Assembly (NCBI GenBank): GCA_032173965.1
Contig: JAVUNC010000004.1
Location: 3,610,501 to 3,674,500, forward strand
DNA length: 64,000 nt
Source of the DNA: Sitta carolinensis
Lineage: Eukaryota; Chordata; Aves; Passeriformes; Sittidae
Reading direction: 5' to 3'
A program made the translations under genes and the position numbers. The notes beneath the pieces are model-generated. The model saw nothing but the letters and a program-made list of their open reading frames with translations, ran no database searches and was not told the origin of the DNA. The number at the start of each line of letters is the position of its first letter. Positions within the stretch are counted from its first letter, which is position 1. Positions 10,619 to 20,050 of this stretch are shown here, piece by piece.

Positions 10619-10790
10619 TTTAGAAGTTGGGAATATCCAGTTTTGTTTGAGGTCTTGGGCATCTTCCCCTGAAATCCTTCAGGAATGTTGTTCCCATAGG
10701 GGTCCCTCAGCTGTGGGTTGGCATGGGGGTGTCAGGAGTGCAGGTCTCCACTGCTGGTGCCTTCCTGTGGACCCCCTCTCTGTCCCACAG

Positions 10791-10945
10791 AGGTGCAGTG
10801 CCTGGGGAGGGCTCCAAGGATTGTGGACACCTGTATGTTTCCACGGAGGATGTGAGAGTCAGCCTCACCATCCAGAGGCTCCAGAAGTCATCCCCACCTC
10901 TGGGAGGAACCTTTCGCATCCGCTTGGCCAGCACAGTGATACCAG
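10791..10945 (+). CDS. PKHD1: PKHD1 exon 23
   Basis: 155 bp, phase 2 in, phase 1 out (donor gtaagg). The informative part is LQKSSPPLGGTFRIRLASTV followed by IP, matching human [22 protein letters not shown]. The 5' part (GAVPGEGSKDCGHLYVSTED) is less conserved, as in mammals. No stop or frame problem. Confidence 0.94.
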
Positions 10946-11448
10946 GTAAGGGAAGATGCAGATCTGGGCCTGGATTTCTTGAGTGGGAAGCCAAGGGAAG
11001 AATTAATTGCCTGAGAAGTTTTGGCTGCCCCATCCCTGGTTGGTTGGTATTAAATAGTGTGGATGGTCTTCAGATTAGACATAAGGAAGAAATTTTTTAT
11101 GTTGAGGTTAGGGAAACAGAGGCTGCCTAGGGAGGTGGTGGATGCCCCATCCCCGGAAACTTTTGAGGTCAGGTTGGATGAGGCTTTGAGCAACTTGGCT
11201 TAGGGTTCATTACCAGGATTAGATGACCTTTAAAGGTCTTTCCAGCCCAAATCCTTCTATGATTCTATTCTGTAATTCTGTGATTTTGTGGTGTTTAAAG
11301 TCCAATAAGTTTCACTTTTTTTGGCAGCTGCAGAGGTTTGGACCACGACAGTCTTTCACTAATAATGAAACCCCTTCCTTTCCTAGGAGCAGGGGGATGT
11401 GCTCTCCTGGAAATGGAGATATCCACTGCTCCCTAATGTCTTTTACAG
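10946..11448 (+). other. PKHD1: Intron 23
   Basis: 503 bp, about half of it CR1 tail; acceptor tgtcttttacag. Confidence 0.8.
11045..11285 (+). mobile_element. CR1 LINE 3' end
   Basis: Runs from 'gtcttcagattagacataag' through 'gaggtcaggttggatgaggc' and 'cttccagcccaa' spelling variants to the tandem 'tctatgattctattctg' tail. Complete 3' end. Confidence 0.85.
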
Positions 11449-11632
11449 ATGTTTCAGTGCACATCTCTGCCCACCAGCTCCGCAGGCTCTTGCGAACAAT
11501 GTGGATAATTTTACAGCTCCCTTCTTCAACACCAGTGACTTCACAGTGACCAGAGACTCCAGCTCCTGCTATGAAAGTGTCTGGACACTGACTTGGAAGA
11601 AAACAGCTGGGGACTTGCCCAATGTTATCAGT
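11449..11632 (+). CDS. PKHD1: PKHD1 exon 24, with an apparent 1-bp frameshift
   Basis: 184 bp, phase 1 in. The first part reads DVSVHISAHQLRRLL in the incoming frame, as in human (DVPVQISAHHLHQLL). After about 11493 the homologous sequence moves to the next frame: NNVDNFTAPFFNTSDFTVTR, then SCYESVWTLTWKKTAGDLPN and VIS, equal to human [20 protein letters not shown]... The incoming frame instead hits TGA at 11547-11549. An exon of 185 bp would restore both the frame and the phase 0 exit needed by the next exon, so one base appears missing in CTTGCGAACAAT. Either a sequence error or a real lesion. Confidence 0.88.
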
Positions 11633-12581
11633 GTACAGTAATTTCTATTACTAATTCCCACTTTGATCTCCATTTGATGTCTTTGGCCTTGGCTGATTCA
11701 TTCTCGTGATGATTATTTTTATGAAGACACCACGGAAATTTAGGCAATCCTCCTATTTGGAGCAGCACCTCAAGCAAATTCCAGATTAAATGATTGAAAA
11801 AACCAGTTGTAGGAGAAGAAATTATATTGAGTCTGTGATTCAAAACCAGGAGACTTGAGTGTAATTTCTGCACAGCAAAGGGTCTGCTTTACTGAAATGA
11901 AATCTTCATTAATTATATCTCTTAATGTTTCAGTACAGTAATTGAAGCTCATCACAGATTTGTGACATCATTTGTTTGCCAAGAATGTATTTTTCTGAGA
12001 GCTGTTTTGTCTGGTTTCATAACTGGTTCTTGTAAGTCTCAGGTGAAGTTCACTTTACACTCTCCCATCCCAAGATTTGTCATGTTAGTTCTGCTTCAAG
12101 CAGAAGGGTCTTTTTGAGTAAAGACAGACTGAGATACTTCTTACCGCAAAAGGAAACACTATTTCTTTGGATATTCAGCTCCTAAAAATGTGATGTTATT
12201 TTCAACAAATTCCAGTGCTCAAGATGTTGGAGAGTGAAAAAAGTTTGAGCTGCATCTTCAGTTCTTGCACAGGCCCTTGTTTCACATAAAGTCATGTCTT
12301 TGAGATCTTTCTTGCCTAAATCCAAATTATATTATTGGGTAGCAGAAGGGTATTTACAAACTTGACTCCTGAATTTCTTTGTCATCTTTTGCCTGTGAGG
12401 TGAAGATGGGAACAGGGAGGTATTGTGAAACCTTGAGTAATGAAGATTTACAGGTGGAGATATGAGGCATGGAAGAAGGGTGAGAAGTTTCCAGGAGTTA
12501 TCTCCTTGTAAAGATTCTGTTTTAATTTAAAATCACAGGACAGAAAAGGATAAAAAACTTTAATTCCTTGATCTTTGCCAG
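11633..12581 (+). other. PKHD1: Intron 24
   Basis: 949 bp; no mobile element or extra exon recognised. The donor is gtacag, and the acceptor is gatctttgccag. Confidence 0.78.
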
Positions 12582-12704
12582 GTCTCTGCTGAAAACCTCA
12601 CTGGTCTGAAGCCAACTGTTTCTACTCGTGTGGTTTATGATGGGGGTGTGTTTATTGGACCAATATTTGGGGACATGCTTGCCACCCTCCATAACCAAAC
12701 ACAG
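12582..12704 (+). CDS. PKHD1: PKHD1 exon 25
   Basis: 123 bp, phase 0 on both sides (41 codons). Encodes [20 protein letters not shown] then [20 protein letters not shown] and Q. Human: [41 protein letters not shown]. Very strongly conserved; it immediately precedes the main IPT array. Confidence 0.97.
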
Positions 12705-14254
12705 GTGAGTTGATGTGCTCTCACACTTTTCACTGATTCAGCAGGGTTGTGTAGCTCCAGGAGTCTCACAGGTACTTGGGTACCTTGTTGTGCCCATAAA
12801 TCCTTTCAGGAATCTGATGTTCTGTGCCATTAATTTCTTATATTCTGCTGCCTGGTATGTGGATCAGGACTTTCCTCCAAGAGCTGTTGCAGGTAGGGAG
12901 AATGGTGATCATGGGTTGTGGAAGACAATATCTTTTTTCTTTGGAAGCATTGACAAAGGGATGAAAATCTCTGAACTCCCACCCTTGGTGGGTCCCGTGG
13001 TGCTGGACACCAAACTGGGAATTACACAGTTCACTTGCAACACTCTGTTACACTGGTGGGCAAAATAAAAGTCTTGGTGGCTAACATCTGTGAGTTAGGC
13101 AAGTCCTGAACCTCTCTGGATCTCAATTCTCCAAGAGGGAAGAGGAGGCATGAGAGCTTCAGGCTGAAGGAGGTGTGATTCCAGTCTGTGGGATGGACAA
13201 ATGTGTTTCCAGCTCTGCTCTCAGATGTTGCAGAGTGGTGGCTGTTGCTGGATTTTTTTCCAGTGGACTCACAGGCACTGTGGCTGTAACAGGGTGATGT
13301 TGGATGTGCTTCAAGCCCAGCTGGGCAACATCTGGGGCCAAGTCATCCTGCCTTTTTCATGAGCCTGGTTCTCAGCCATGAGAATTGCAGTTCTTCCAGT
13401 GACTCAGCCACCTATGACATCTTTTCCATCCGTGCTGCACAAACCCTCAAACAGCCCAAGTGAAACAAGACCAGCATCAGCAAACAGATTTTCTGGTAGT
13501 TTTTGAAGCTTTATTGGGTCAGTGTAAAAGTGTCCCTCTAATTATTGTGTCTCTGTCTAAGCAGGCTACTTTGCAACTCTGTGCTCCTTGCATTTCTTTA
13601 GGAGAGATGCAAGGCTTTTTGACAGCATTGGTGTACTCTCCTGGCACACCCTTAACACCTGGAGAGAGATAAAGAGAGCTCTTTTATGCCCTACCCTTTG
13701 CCAGTTGACTCTTCAAAAATATCAAGATCTGAGGAGGGATATTTATTGATACATCTTTTAGATAATCAAGGTCACAGCCCAGGTTTCTTTTCTTCAGTGT
13801 GAACAACAAGGGACAAAAAATAAAATTGAGGGCTGCGTGTTGAGAAGACACATTATGGGTTTCATTTTAATTAGTCTTCCAGGGTGCTTTAAACAAGATA
13901 AATTTATTCCCAAGGTAAAGTGTGAAGAACTGGGGGAAGGCAAGAACAGTCTTCAATGGGTGACTGGAAGAACAGGAGTTTGAGGAGCTGTGGGTCCCAG
14001 GATGGTGAGAGATAGGCTGCAGGTGCAGCATCCAAAGATGTGCTCTGCTGTGCTTTGGATGACCCTGAGCAATTTGCTATTTAAATTTGCAGTGGGACTG
14101 CAGCAGGGTGAAGGGCTCTCTGTTTGTGCCCTATTCTAGCACTGAGTGCTCTCAGCAGCTCAGGGTGGCTACCAGCATCTATCAGTCAGTGTGGCTCTAG
14201 AAAACATCTCTGCTCCCTTACCAGCTTTAAGGTAACCTTCTGGTCTGTCTCCAG
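12705..14254 (+). other. PKHD1: Intron 25
   Basis: 1,550 bp without a recognisable exon or CR1 copy. Nothing further can be supported. Confidence 0.75.
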
Positions 14255-14360
14255 GTGGTGGTGATGGTGAATGATGTCCTTGCAAATTGTTCTGGCTCGT
14301 GTTCCTTCCAGTTCAGCAGGGAATTGACACCCACAGTCAGAGATGTGGAGTATTCATCAG
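14255..14360 (+). CDS. PKHD1: PKHD1 exon 26
   Basis: 106 bp, phase 0 in, phase 1 out (donor gtaacg). Encodes [20 protein letters not shown] followed by [15 protein letters not shown]. Human: [34 protein letters not shown]. The C.GSC motif is conserved. It leads into the first IPT of the array. Confidence 0.95.
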
Positions 14361-15394
14361 GTAACGGGGCCCAGAGTCTGAGCACAATGGCAAAAGTTCT
14401 CTGAGAAAGGTCTGCCAGGTGCTGGTTTTTCATGTGTATATATATCCTTCTGTAAATTTTTGATTTTATGGAAACTGAACTTGTATGGGTTACTTCTGAG
14501 CAGCTCCAGTTCCAGACAATGCTGAGTGTACAGTTTTGTCCTGAGAAGGGCAGTGCTGCTGGGAAGGGTCTGGAGCACAGAGGAGGAGCAACTGGGGAGG
14601 CTCAGCCTGGAGAAAAGGAGGTTCAGGGTGAGCTTCTCACTCTCCACAACTCCCTGATAGCAGGGTGTAGCCAGGTGGAGCTCGGTCTCTTTTTCCAGGG
14701 ATGAAGAAATAGTATGATAGGAAATGGCCTTAATATGCATCACAAGAAGTTTAGAATAGTTATTAGGAAAAGTTTCCTCATTGAATGGGTTTTCAGGCTC
14801 TGGAACAGGCTGCTCAAGACAGTGGTAGTGTCACCATCCCTGAAAGGTTCTGAAGGCTTGGGGATGTGGCATTTGAAGACATGGTTTGGTAGTGAACACA
14901 GAGGTGATCTCTGAGGTCTTTTCAACCTTAACTACTCCATGATCCTATGGTGGAGGCATAAAGGGGAAAGAAACAATGGCAGGTTTGATGCCTAAAGCAA
15001 AAAACGAGCTCTTGGCTCAAGTTATTTTTAATAAAAAAATTAAGGAAAAACGTAACAGCTGGACAGGGACATGCAGGAATTGCTGTTACATGGAACAGTG
15101 AGATATCACCAGTGGTGCAGTTTTTAGGATGTCCTGTTGAAGCTGGTAAAAACTTTTAATTGCTGGCTGAATTTGAATTCTGGGTATTGCTAGGCCAAAT
15201 GATTCTATTTGATGATTATACCCACCTTGTCGGTTGTATTCCTCCAGGTGAAGGAATTTAACAATTATACCCACCTTATTGGTTGTATTCCTCCAGGTGA
15301 AGGAATATAACGATTATATCCACCTTATTGGTTGTATTCCTCCAGGTGAAGGAATATAACGATTATACCCACCTTGTTGGTTGTATTCCTCCAG
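14361..15394 (+). other. PKHD1: Intron 26
   Basis: 1,034 bp; a CR1 fragment in the 5' half and a 49-bp tandem repeat covering the last ~180 bp up to and across the acceptor. Confidence 0.85.
14568..14952 (+). mobile_element. CR1 LINE 3' fragment
   Basis: 'gtctggagcacagaggagga', 'ggctcagcctggagaaaagg', 'ggctctggaacaggctgctc' and 'ttttcaaccttaactactcc' followed by 'atgatcctatgg'. About 385 bp with internal differences from the other copies. Confidence 0.82.
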
Positions 15395-15401
15395 GTGAAG
15401 G
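15214..15401 (+). repeat. 49-bp tandem repeat spanning a splice acceptor
   Basis: About 3.8 copies of an exact 49-bp period, starting at 15214, 15263, 15312 and 15361. Each unit carries a branch-point-like TTAAC/ATAAC, the tract ttgtattcctccag, and the first bases of exon 27 (gtgaagg). AG dinucleotides therefore fall at 15247, 15296, 15345 and 15394. Only the last opens into the coding exon; from any of the first three the frame meets TAA after four codons. Confidence 0.95.
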
Positions 15402-15673
15402 GTCCTGGGCGGCAGTGGTTCTCAGGGGAGCTGGCTTTGGTGAGGAGCAGCATGCCCTGCAGGTGGAGGTGAGCAGCAGGAGCTGCCAGGTCACAGCTCT
15501 GAGTCACTCCACAGTGCTCTGCCAGGTGCCGAGGCTGCCGGCCGGGACCCACCCGGTGTCACTGCTGGTGGCCCCTCGGGGCTTCGCTCTCAGTGGCTCC
15601 ACAGGACAGGGGATCTTCCTCACAGTCCAGCCAGCACTGGGAGCTGTTGAACCTCCTTCGACTTCAGAGATTG
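15395..15673 (+). CDS. PKHD1: PKHD1 exon 27: IPT/TIG repeat
   Basis: 279 bp, phase 1 on both sides. Encodes GEGSWAAVVLRGAGFGEEQH, then SRSCQVTALSHSTVLCQVPR and ends LGAVEPPSTSEI. The layout strand-GAGF, C..., CQVP is that of an IPT/TIG domain; human has INLMIYITGTGFSGD...SCKVIFSNQTNVVCQT...LDMVEPSRAADI. Noticeably more GC- and CpG-rich than neighbouring exons. The start is fixed by phase and by stops behind the upstream duplicate acceptors. Confidence 0.94.
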
Positions 15674-15984
15674 GTAGGTGTCAACCCTCCAAGGGGGCTG
15701 CTTCCTGCTTCTTGGGTTTTGGCACTTCTGTACTTTCACTACTGAGATTTTCACCCGGTAAATAAGAAATTTTAAGGCTGGACATGCTGTGTGTGCCCCA
15801 AAGCACAGTCAAAAATACCTAAAGGCTGACAGAGTCTTTTTAGCTCTTTGTGCAGGCAACAAGTGTCCTGAGCAGCTTTGCTGGGGAATTATATTTTCAA
15901 GCATATTCATTTCAGCAAATCATGAGTGTTTAATACTCATCGTCCCATACCCGTTTGACACGTAGCTTTGTAGTATTTGAATTA

Positions 15985-16218
15985 TTCTGGCCTAATTAGA
16001 GTTGGTATTAGGGAAATTTTCACTGGAATGGTTGCCAATCACTGGAGCAGGTTGCCCAGGGCATTGGTGGAGTCACCATCCCTAGAGGGATTTGAAAGAT
16101 GTGTAGATCTGGCAGTTGGGGACATGGGTTTGTGGTGGGCCTGGCAGTGCTGGGTTACTGGACTTACTGATCTTAGAGGGTTTTATCAAACTAAATTACC
16201 CTATGATTCTATAACTGT
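15985..16218 (+). mobile_element. CR1 LINE 3' fragment
   Basis: 'actggagcaggttgcccagg', 'gagtcaccatccctagaggg', 'gacatgggtttgtggtgggc' and a final 'ccctatgattctataac'. Well-preserved 3' tail. Confidence 0.82.
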
Positions 16219-16618
16219 GAAATGGCTGAACTCTGGTTAATCCCAGCCACATTGAAGGAAATTCACGTTCTGAGGAATAAAATGGAAAACTTGCCTGTGT
16301 TTAGGTACAAAGCAAACAAACTTAGAGAAGCTAAAGCTAAACTGAATCTCCTTCCATTCCTATTATTCCTCCTCTCCTTGAAATAGAAGAGGAAATAAAG
16401 GGTGATAAATTCCATACCTGAAGACAAGAGCTGGAAATAATTATTTTTTTTCTGTGAGGAAGGTCTCCTCAACCCAATGAGAAATGTGGCAAACACTCTT
16501 GATACACCTGGGCTGTGCAGTGAAGGACAGTCTCAGATTATCCTTTGTTTTCAAGCAGCAAGGATTGCAACAGGAACAGCATGAACCAGGTCTACTCTGA
16601 CAGTAAAGTTACCCAGTC

Positions 16619-16747
16619 ATTTTTTTGGGTTTTTTTGGGGGGAGGAAGGGGGTTGTTTGTATCTTTTTTTCTGCTGTTGACTTTTCTGGGTTGTTCATTT
16701 TGGGTTTTTTTTTTGGGTTTTTGTTTTTTTTTTTTGTTTTTTTTTTT

Positions 16748-16788
<41 letters not shown>

Positions 16789-16793
16789 TTGCA
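16619..16793. repeat. Poly-T / T-rich low-complexity tract
   Basis: T runs broken by G's; the purest segment is about 16748-16787. It encodes only poly-Phe/Lys reading frames. It could be the poly(A) end of a minus-strand retro-insertion or a simple expanded homopolymer. Confidence 0.9.
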
Positions 16794-18663
16794 TAGGAAG
16801 AAAACTATTCTAACTCTTTTACTACCACTTTTTTCCCCTTAATGGGGTGGTTATGGCACGCTAAGTTTAAGAATCACTTTTAATTCATAGAGAACCCAAA
16901 CACCTCCAACCAATTCTATAAACAATCCAGCAATGGCAAATTTTAGAGCTTGGGCCTTGCTTCTCCTTTCCTTTGCTGGAAAATCCACTCCTCCCAATTA
17001 CTGATCTGTCACTCATTAAAAAGAAAGCAAGTATAATGCTATCTTACATTACATGTGCCTGAAATGCTTATAATTGGAAAGAATTACAGCTTCCATCTGT
17101 GTTTTTAATTTCTCCCATTTCAAATAACTCTCTTCAATCTCATTGTAAAGTGCACACAGGCAGTATTTCACTGCATATAGATATAATGTAGATATCAAAA
17201 CTTAACAGCATCAGTCTTTACACAACACTCGTGGATTCTGAACTCTAAATCTGAAGCTCCTTATCTGACAACTCTTTCATCAGCAAGTGGCTTCAGTTTT
17301 CACTTGCTCTTTCTGACTCTGCAAATGTAAAGTTACAGGATGGGAAGGCAACAAAGCACGTTGTACTTGGCTGCTTCAGCTCCCTCCTGTTAAAATATCC
17401 CTGGTGTCAGTGGTGCCATGCTGGGAGATCCCCATGACCTAACTCTAGAAGCATGGAATGCCTTTCTAAAGATACCCCCATGTTCCAGTGAATAACAGGA
17501 GCTTGCTGTTAATGTATCTGATTGCTCTTGTTGGCCTGGAATTGCTGACAGCCACAGGAACTCAGGACTAAACTTCTATAATTCTATGGTGGTTTAAAGA
17601 ATTAGCAGGAATAAGTAATTTCAGGATAGTGTACAAGGGAATTTGTCATTAATATATAATTACTTTAATGTAGAGGATTGCTTACTTCACACGTGAAAAG
17701 AAGGATGAAAGCTCAGTAGGTTTACAGTACAGCCGTGCTAATAAATACAAATAAACACTGCATTAATTAGTGCCTGTCTGAACAGTGTGTTCAGCCATAA
17801 TCCTAAAACTCTGCAGTTCTGACAACTAGAGAAAAAGCTCTAAGTTTCAAGCAACACTTCCTTTTATTTTTTTTTTTAAAGTTTCTCTGAATCGCATCAA
17901 AGCACAAACTCCAGCTTAGAATTGCCATTAATGCCCACTCCTGTTCTCTTTCCTGTTTCTCTTTGAAATATCCACGAGTCTCCTAATCACTTGGAAAAGC
18001 AAAGGGGCACCTTGGCTCTCTGGAGTTGGATGCTGAAGAAAGATCAAGCACAAGCCTGGCTTGTGTAGGGCACGATCCCTCCTGGGACTGGGGAGGCTCA
18101 GTCTGGCACGAAGGAGAGCTGAGCTTGCTCCGTGCTCCACGGAACGAATCCCTCCGTGCCTTCCCTCACAACTCCGAGTCTCGAGCCCTGCCAAGTCCCC
18201 TTTCTATCCCAAGTTTCCTAGACACATGCACAGGCTTTCTGACAGCAGGGAGCTTGGCAGCTGTTTGAACTGTGAGAGCACCTGCTGCGTTAAGCTCATT
18301 TTCCATTCTTAGTGCTTCTTCCTTCCTTCCTTATTTCGTTCTGGGCTGGGGATCTGTCTAAGGGGGAGATCACAGGCCAGAGCTTGCTGGTTTAAATAAG
18401 TATGTCATTAAAAAACAAACTGAGAAACAAACCCAGTTGTCCTGTGTCATGGAGGAGAATTCAAATAATTCGAATTCAAATAATTCAAGTAAGGCAAGGA
18501 GGATCTCTGGTGCAAGAGAGGGAGCCAGGCACAGCAAGGTGGAACAGATCATCAGCTCAGCTGAGAGTCTCTACTGCCTTTTGTAGTCATCTATAAACAA
18601 AGAATTCTTTGCACATTAAAATTTCCTGCATATTGAATATCATGGAATAATTGTTTGTTTTAG

Positions 18664-18793
18664 GAGGACTTAGAGTGACTCTCAGGGAACCAATCTGGAA
18701 GGGGTTAATGCAGTGTTGTTTGGATCCCAGCCTTGCCCAATTGTGGAGGAGGGCAGAAATTCAACAAGAATTCAGTGTAAAGTTCCTTCTCGG
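18664..18793 (+). CDS. PKHD1: PKHD1 exon 28: IPT/TIG repeat, with an apparent 1-bp frameshift
   Basis: 130 bp, phase 1 in (acceptor tgtttgttttag). The start GGLRVTLR is in the incoming frame; from about 18687 the homologous residues TNLEGVNAVLFGSQPCPIVE and NSTRIQCKVPSR are in the next frame. Human: [25 protein letters not shown]...RIQCKVPPR. The break is at CTCAGGGAACC, where one extra G would restore frame and give the phase 0 exit that exon 29 requires. Unrepaired, the frame reaches TGA at 19339-19341. Same kind of defect as in exon 24. Confidence 0.87.
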
Positions 18794-19313
18794 GTAAGAA
18801 ACCCCACTTTGGGGAGCAGTCAGAAGCCAATGTGCCTTCCTATGATTTCATAGCCTGAGCTACTCTAGGGGACAGGCAAAGAGTAACCCCTCAGCCAAGT
18901 CTGGGCTGTGGGGCAGTTTACTGTGGACTCAACAGATTAGATCAGCTTAATTAAAAATAGCTTAATAGGAGATTCATGAAAACCAGTGAAAAAAAGCAAG
19001 CTCTTAAATTTAGTAATAATATTGCAAATTAGACACTGCAGTCTGGGATTTTATTTCATAGTTTAATGTACTTGTATGGATGTAGCAAATTCAAATCTGC
19101 ATAGTCTGGGATTGTTTTAAGGTTTCTAAATCACCATAGATGATCTTTAAAGTCAACATAACTGTAAACATTTAAATAGAGTCTGGTGCATGTGAAAGTT
19201 TCATCAGTGCCATGTGCCTGACTTACATATGGGAAATGCAGGAATATAGGAAATACCTTTTTCTTTTAATCAGTTAATTCGTATCTCTGACGTTTTTTTT
19301 CCTCTTTTCCTAG
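18794..19313 (+). other. PKHD1: Intron 28
   Basis: 520 bp, AT-rich; no element seen. Acceptor cctcttttcctag. Confidence 0.78.
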
Positions 19314-19449
19314 GGGTCAGAGGATGCTGCTGTCCAAGTGACACTGATTTCTGGGTACCAGTCAACAACAGTAGACAACTTGTTCCAGTATGATCCTTCC
19401 TTAAACCCTGCACTTGTATCCCTGAGCAGGAACAGAAGTGGCATAGCAG
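19314..19449 (+). CDS. PKHD1: PKHD1 exon 29: end of one IPT, start of the next
   Basis: 136 bp, phase 0 in, phase 1 out. Encodes GSEDAAVQVTLISGYQSTTV, then FQYDPSLNPALVSLSRNRSG and IA. Human: [20 protein letters not shown]...[24 protein letters not shown]. 'F.Y.PSLNP..VSLSRN.S..AG' is the typical IPT-to-IPT junction (end of one domain, then the GG of the next). Confidence 0.94.
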
Positions 19450-19794
19450 GTGAAAATGCAGATGTGCAGTGGGCATCTTCTGGAGAGGGGTTCCTAGTGC
19501 TAGTGAAGGTGGTGGGGCAGAGGGAATTTAGGTCCATGAAGTTTGATCTGACACTTTTTTGTTTGTTTCCTTTTAAGTTTTAGTTCCCTTATTTCCTGCT
19601 AGTCCTGCTCAGTCCTTGTTGATTTTTTTATTGTTTTTTCACTAGCATACATGAGGTAATGAGCTGCTTGCCCTAGGCTGGTATGGATGATGTCCACAGG
19701 ATGTCAGGTTCAGGAGAGTCCTGCTTTTGTGTGAACTTTCTCTAACTCTGCTCTGAAATATTCCATCCATTCATGCAGTGATGGGACCCAGTGG

Positions 19795-20050
19795 AATGGC
19801 ATGAAGCTGTGTCAGGAAAGGTTTAGGCTGGGTATGAGGGAATGGGTTTTTCACCCAGAGGGTGGCTGGGCACTGAACAAACTCCCCAGGGAATGGTCAC
19901 AGCCCCAAGGCTGCCAGAACTCAACTAATGTTTGTACAGCTCTCTCAGACACAGGGTGGGATTCTCAGGACTGTCCTGTGCAGGGTCAAGAGTCGAGCTT
20001 TGAGGATCCTTGTGGGCCCCTTCCAACTCAGGGTATTCCATGATTCTGTA
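19795..20050 (+). mobile_element. CR1 LINE 3' fragment
   Basis: 'gtgtcaggaaaggtttaggc', 'gggtttttcacccagagggt', 'tgggcactgaacaaactccc' and 'gggccccttccaactcaggg' followed by 'attccatgattctgta'. It differs from the common copies in this window, suggesting another CR1 subfamily. Confidence 0.8.

Larger units (their letters stand above)
8767..10790 (+). other. PKHD1: Intron 22
   Basis: 2,024 bp; two CR1 fragments in its 3' half (9955-10065 and 10300-10618). 8767-9950 contains no element I can name. Confidence 0.8.
15674..18663 (+). other. PKHD1: Intron 27
   Basis: 2,990 bp. Holds a CR1 remnant (15985-16218) and a long T-rich tract (16619-16793). From 16794 to 18663 I see neither an exon nor a family I recognise. 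Confidence 0.78.

Noticed and set aside
15248..15394. Alternative starts of exon 27 at the upstream duplicate acceptors
   Set aside because: Each leads to an in-frame TAA within four codons, so none can be the main coding acceptor.
16545..16796. Phe-rich and Lys-rich ORFs
   Set aside because: They are translations of a poly-T tract.
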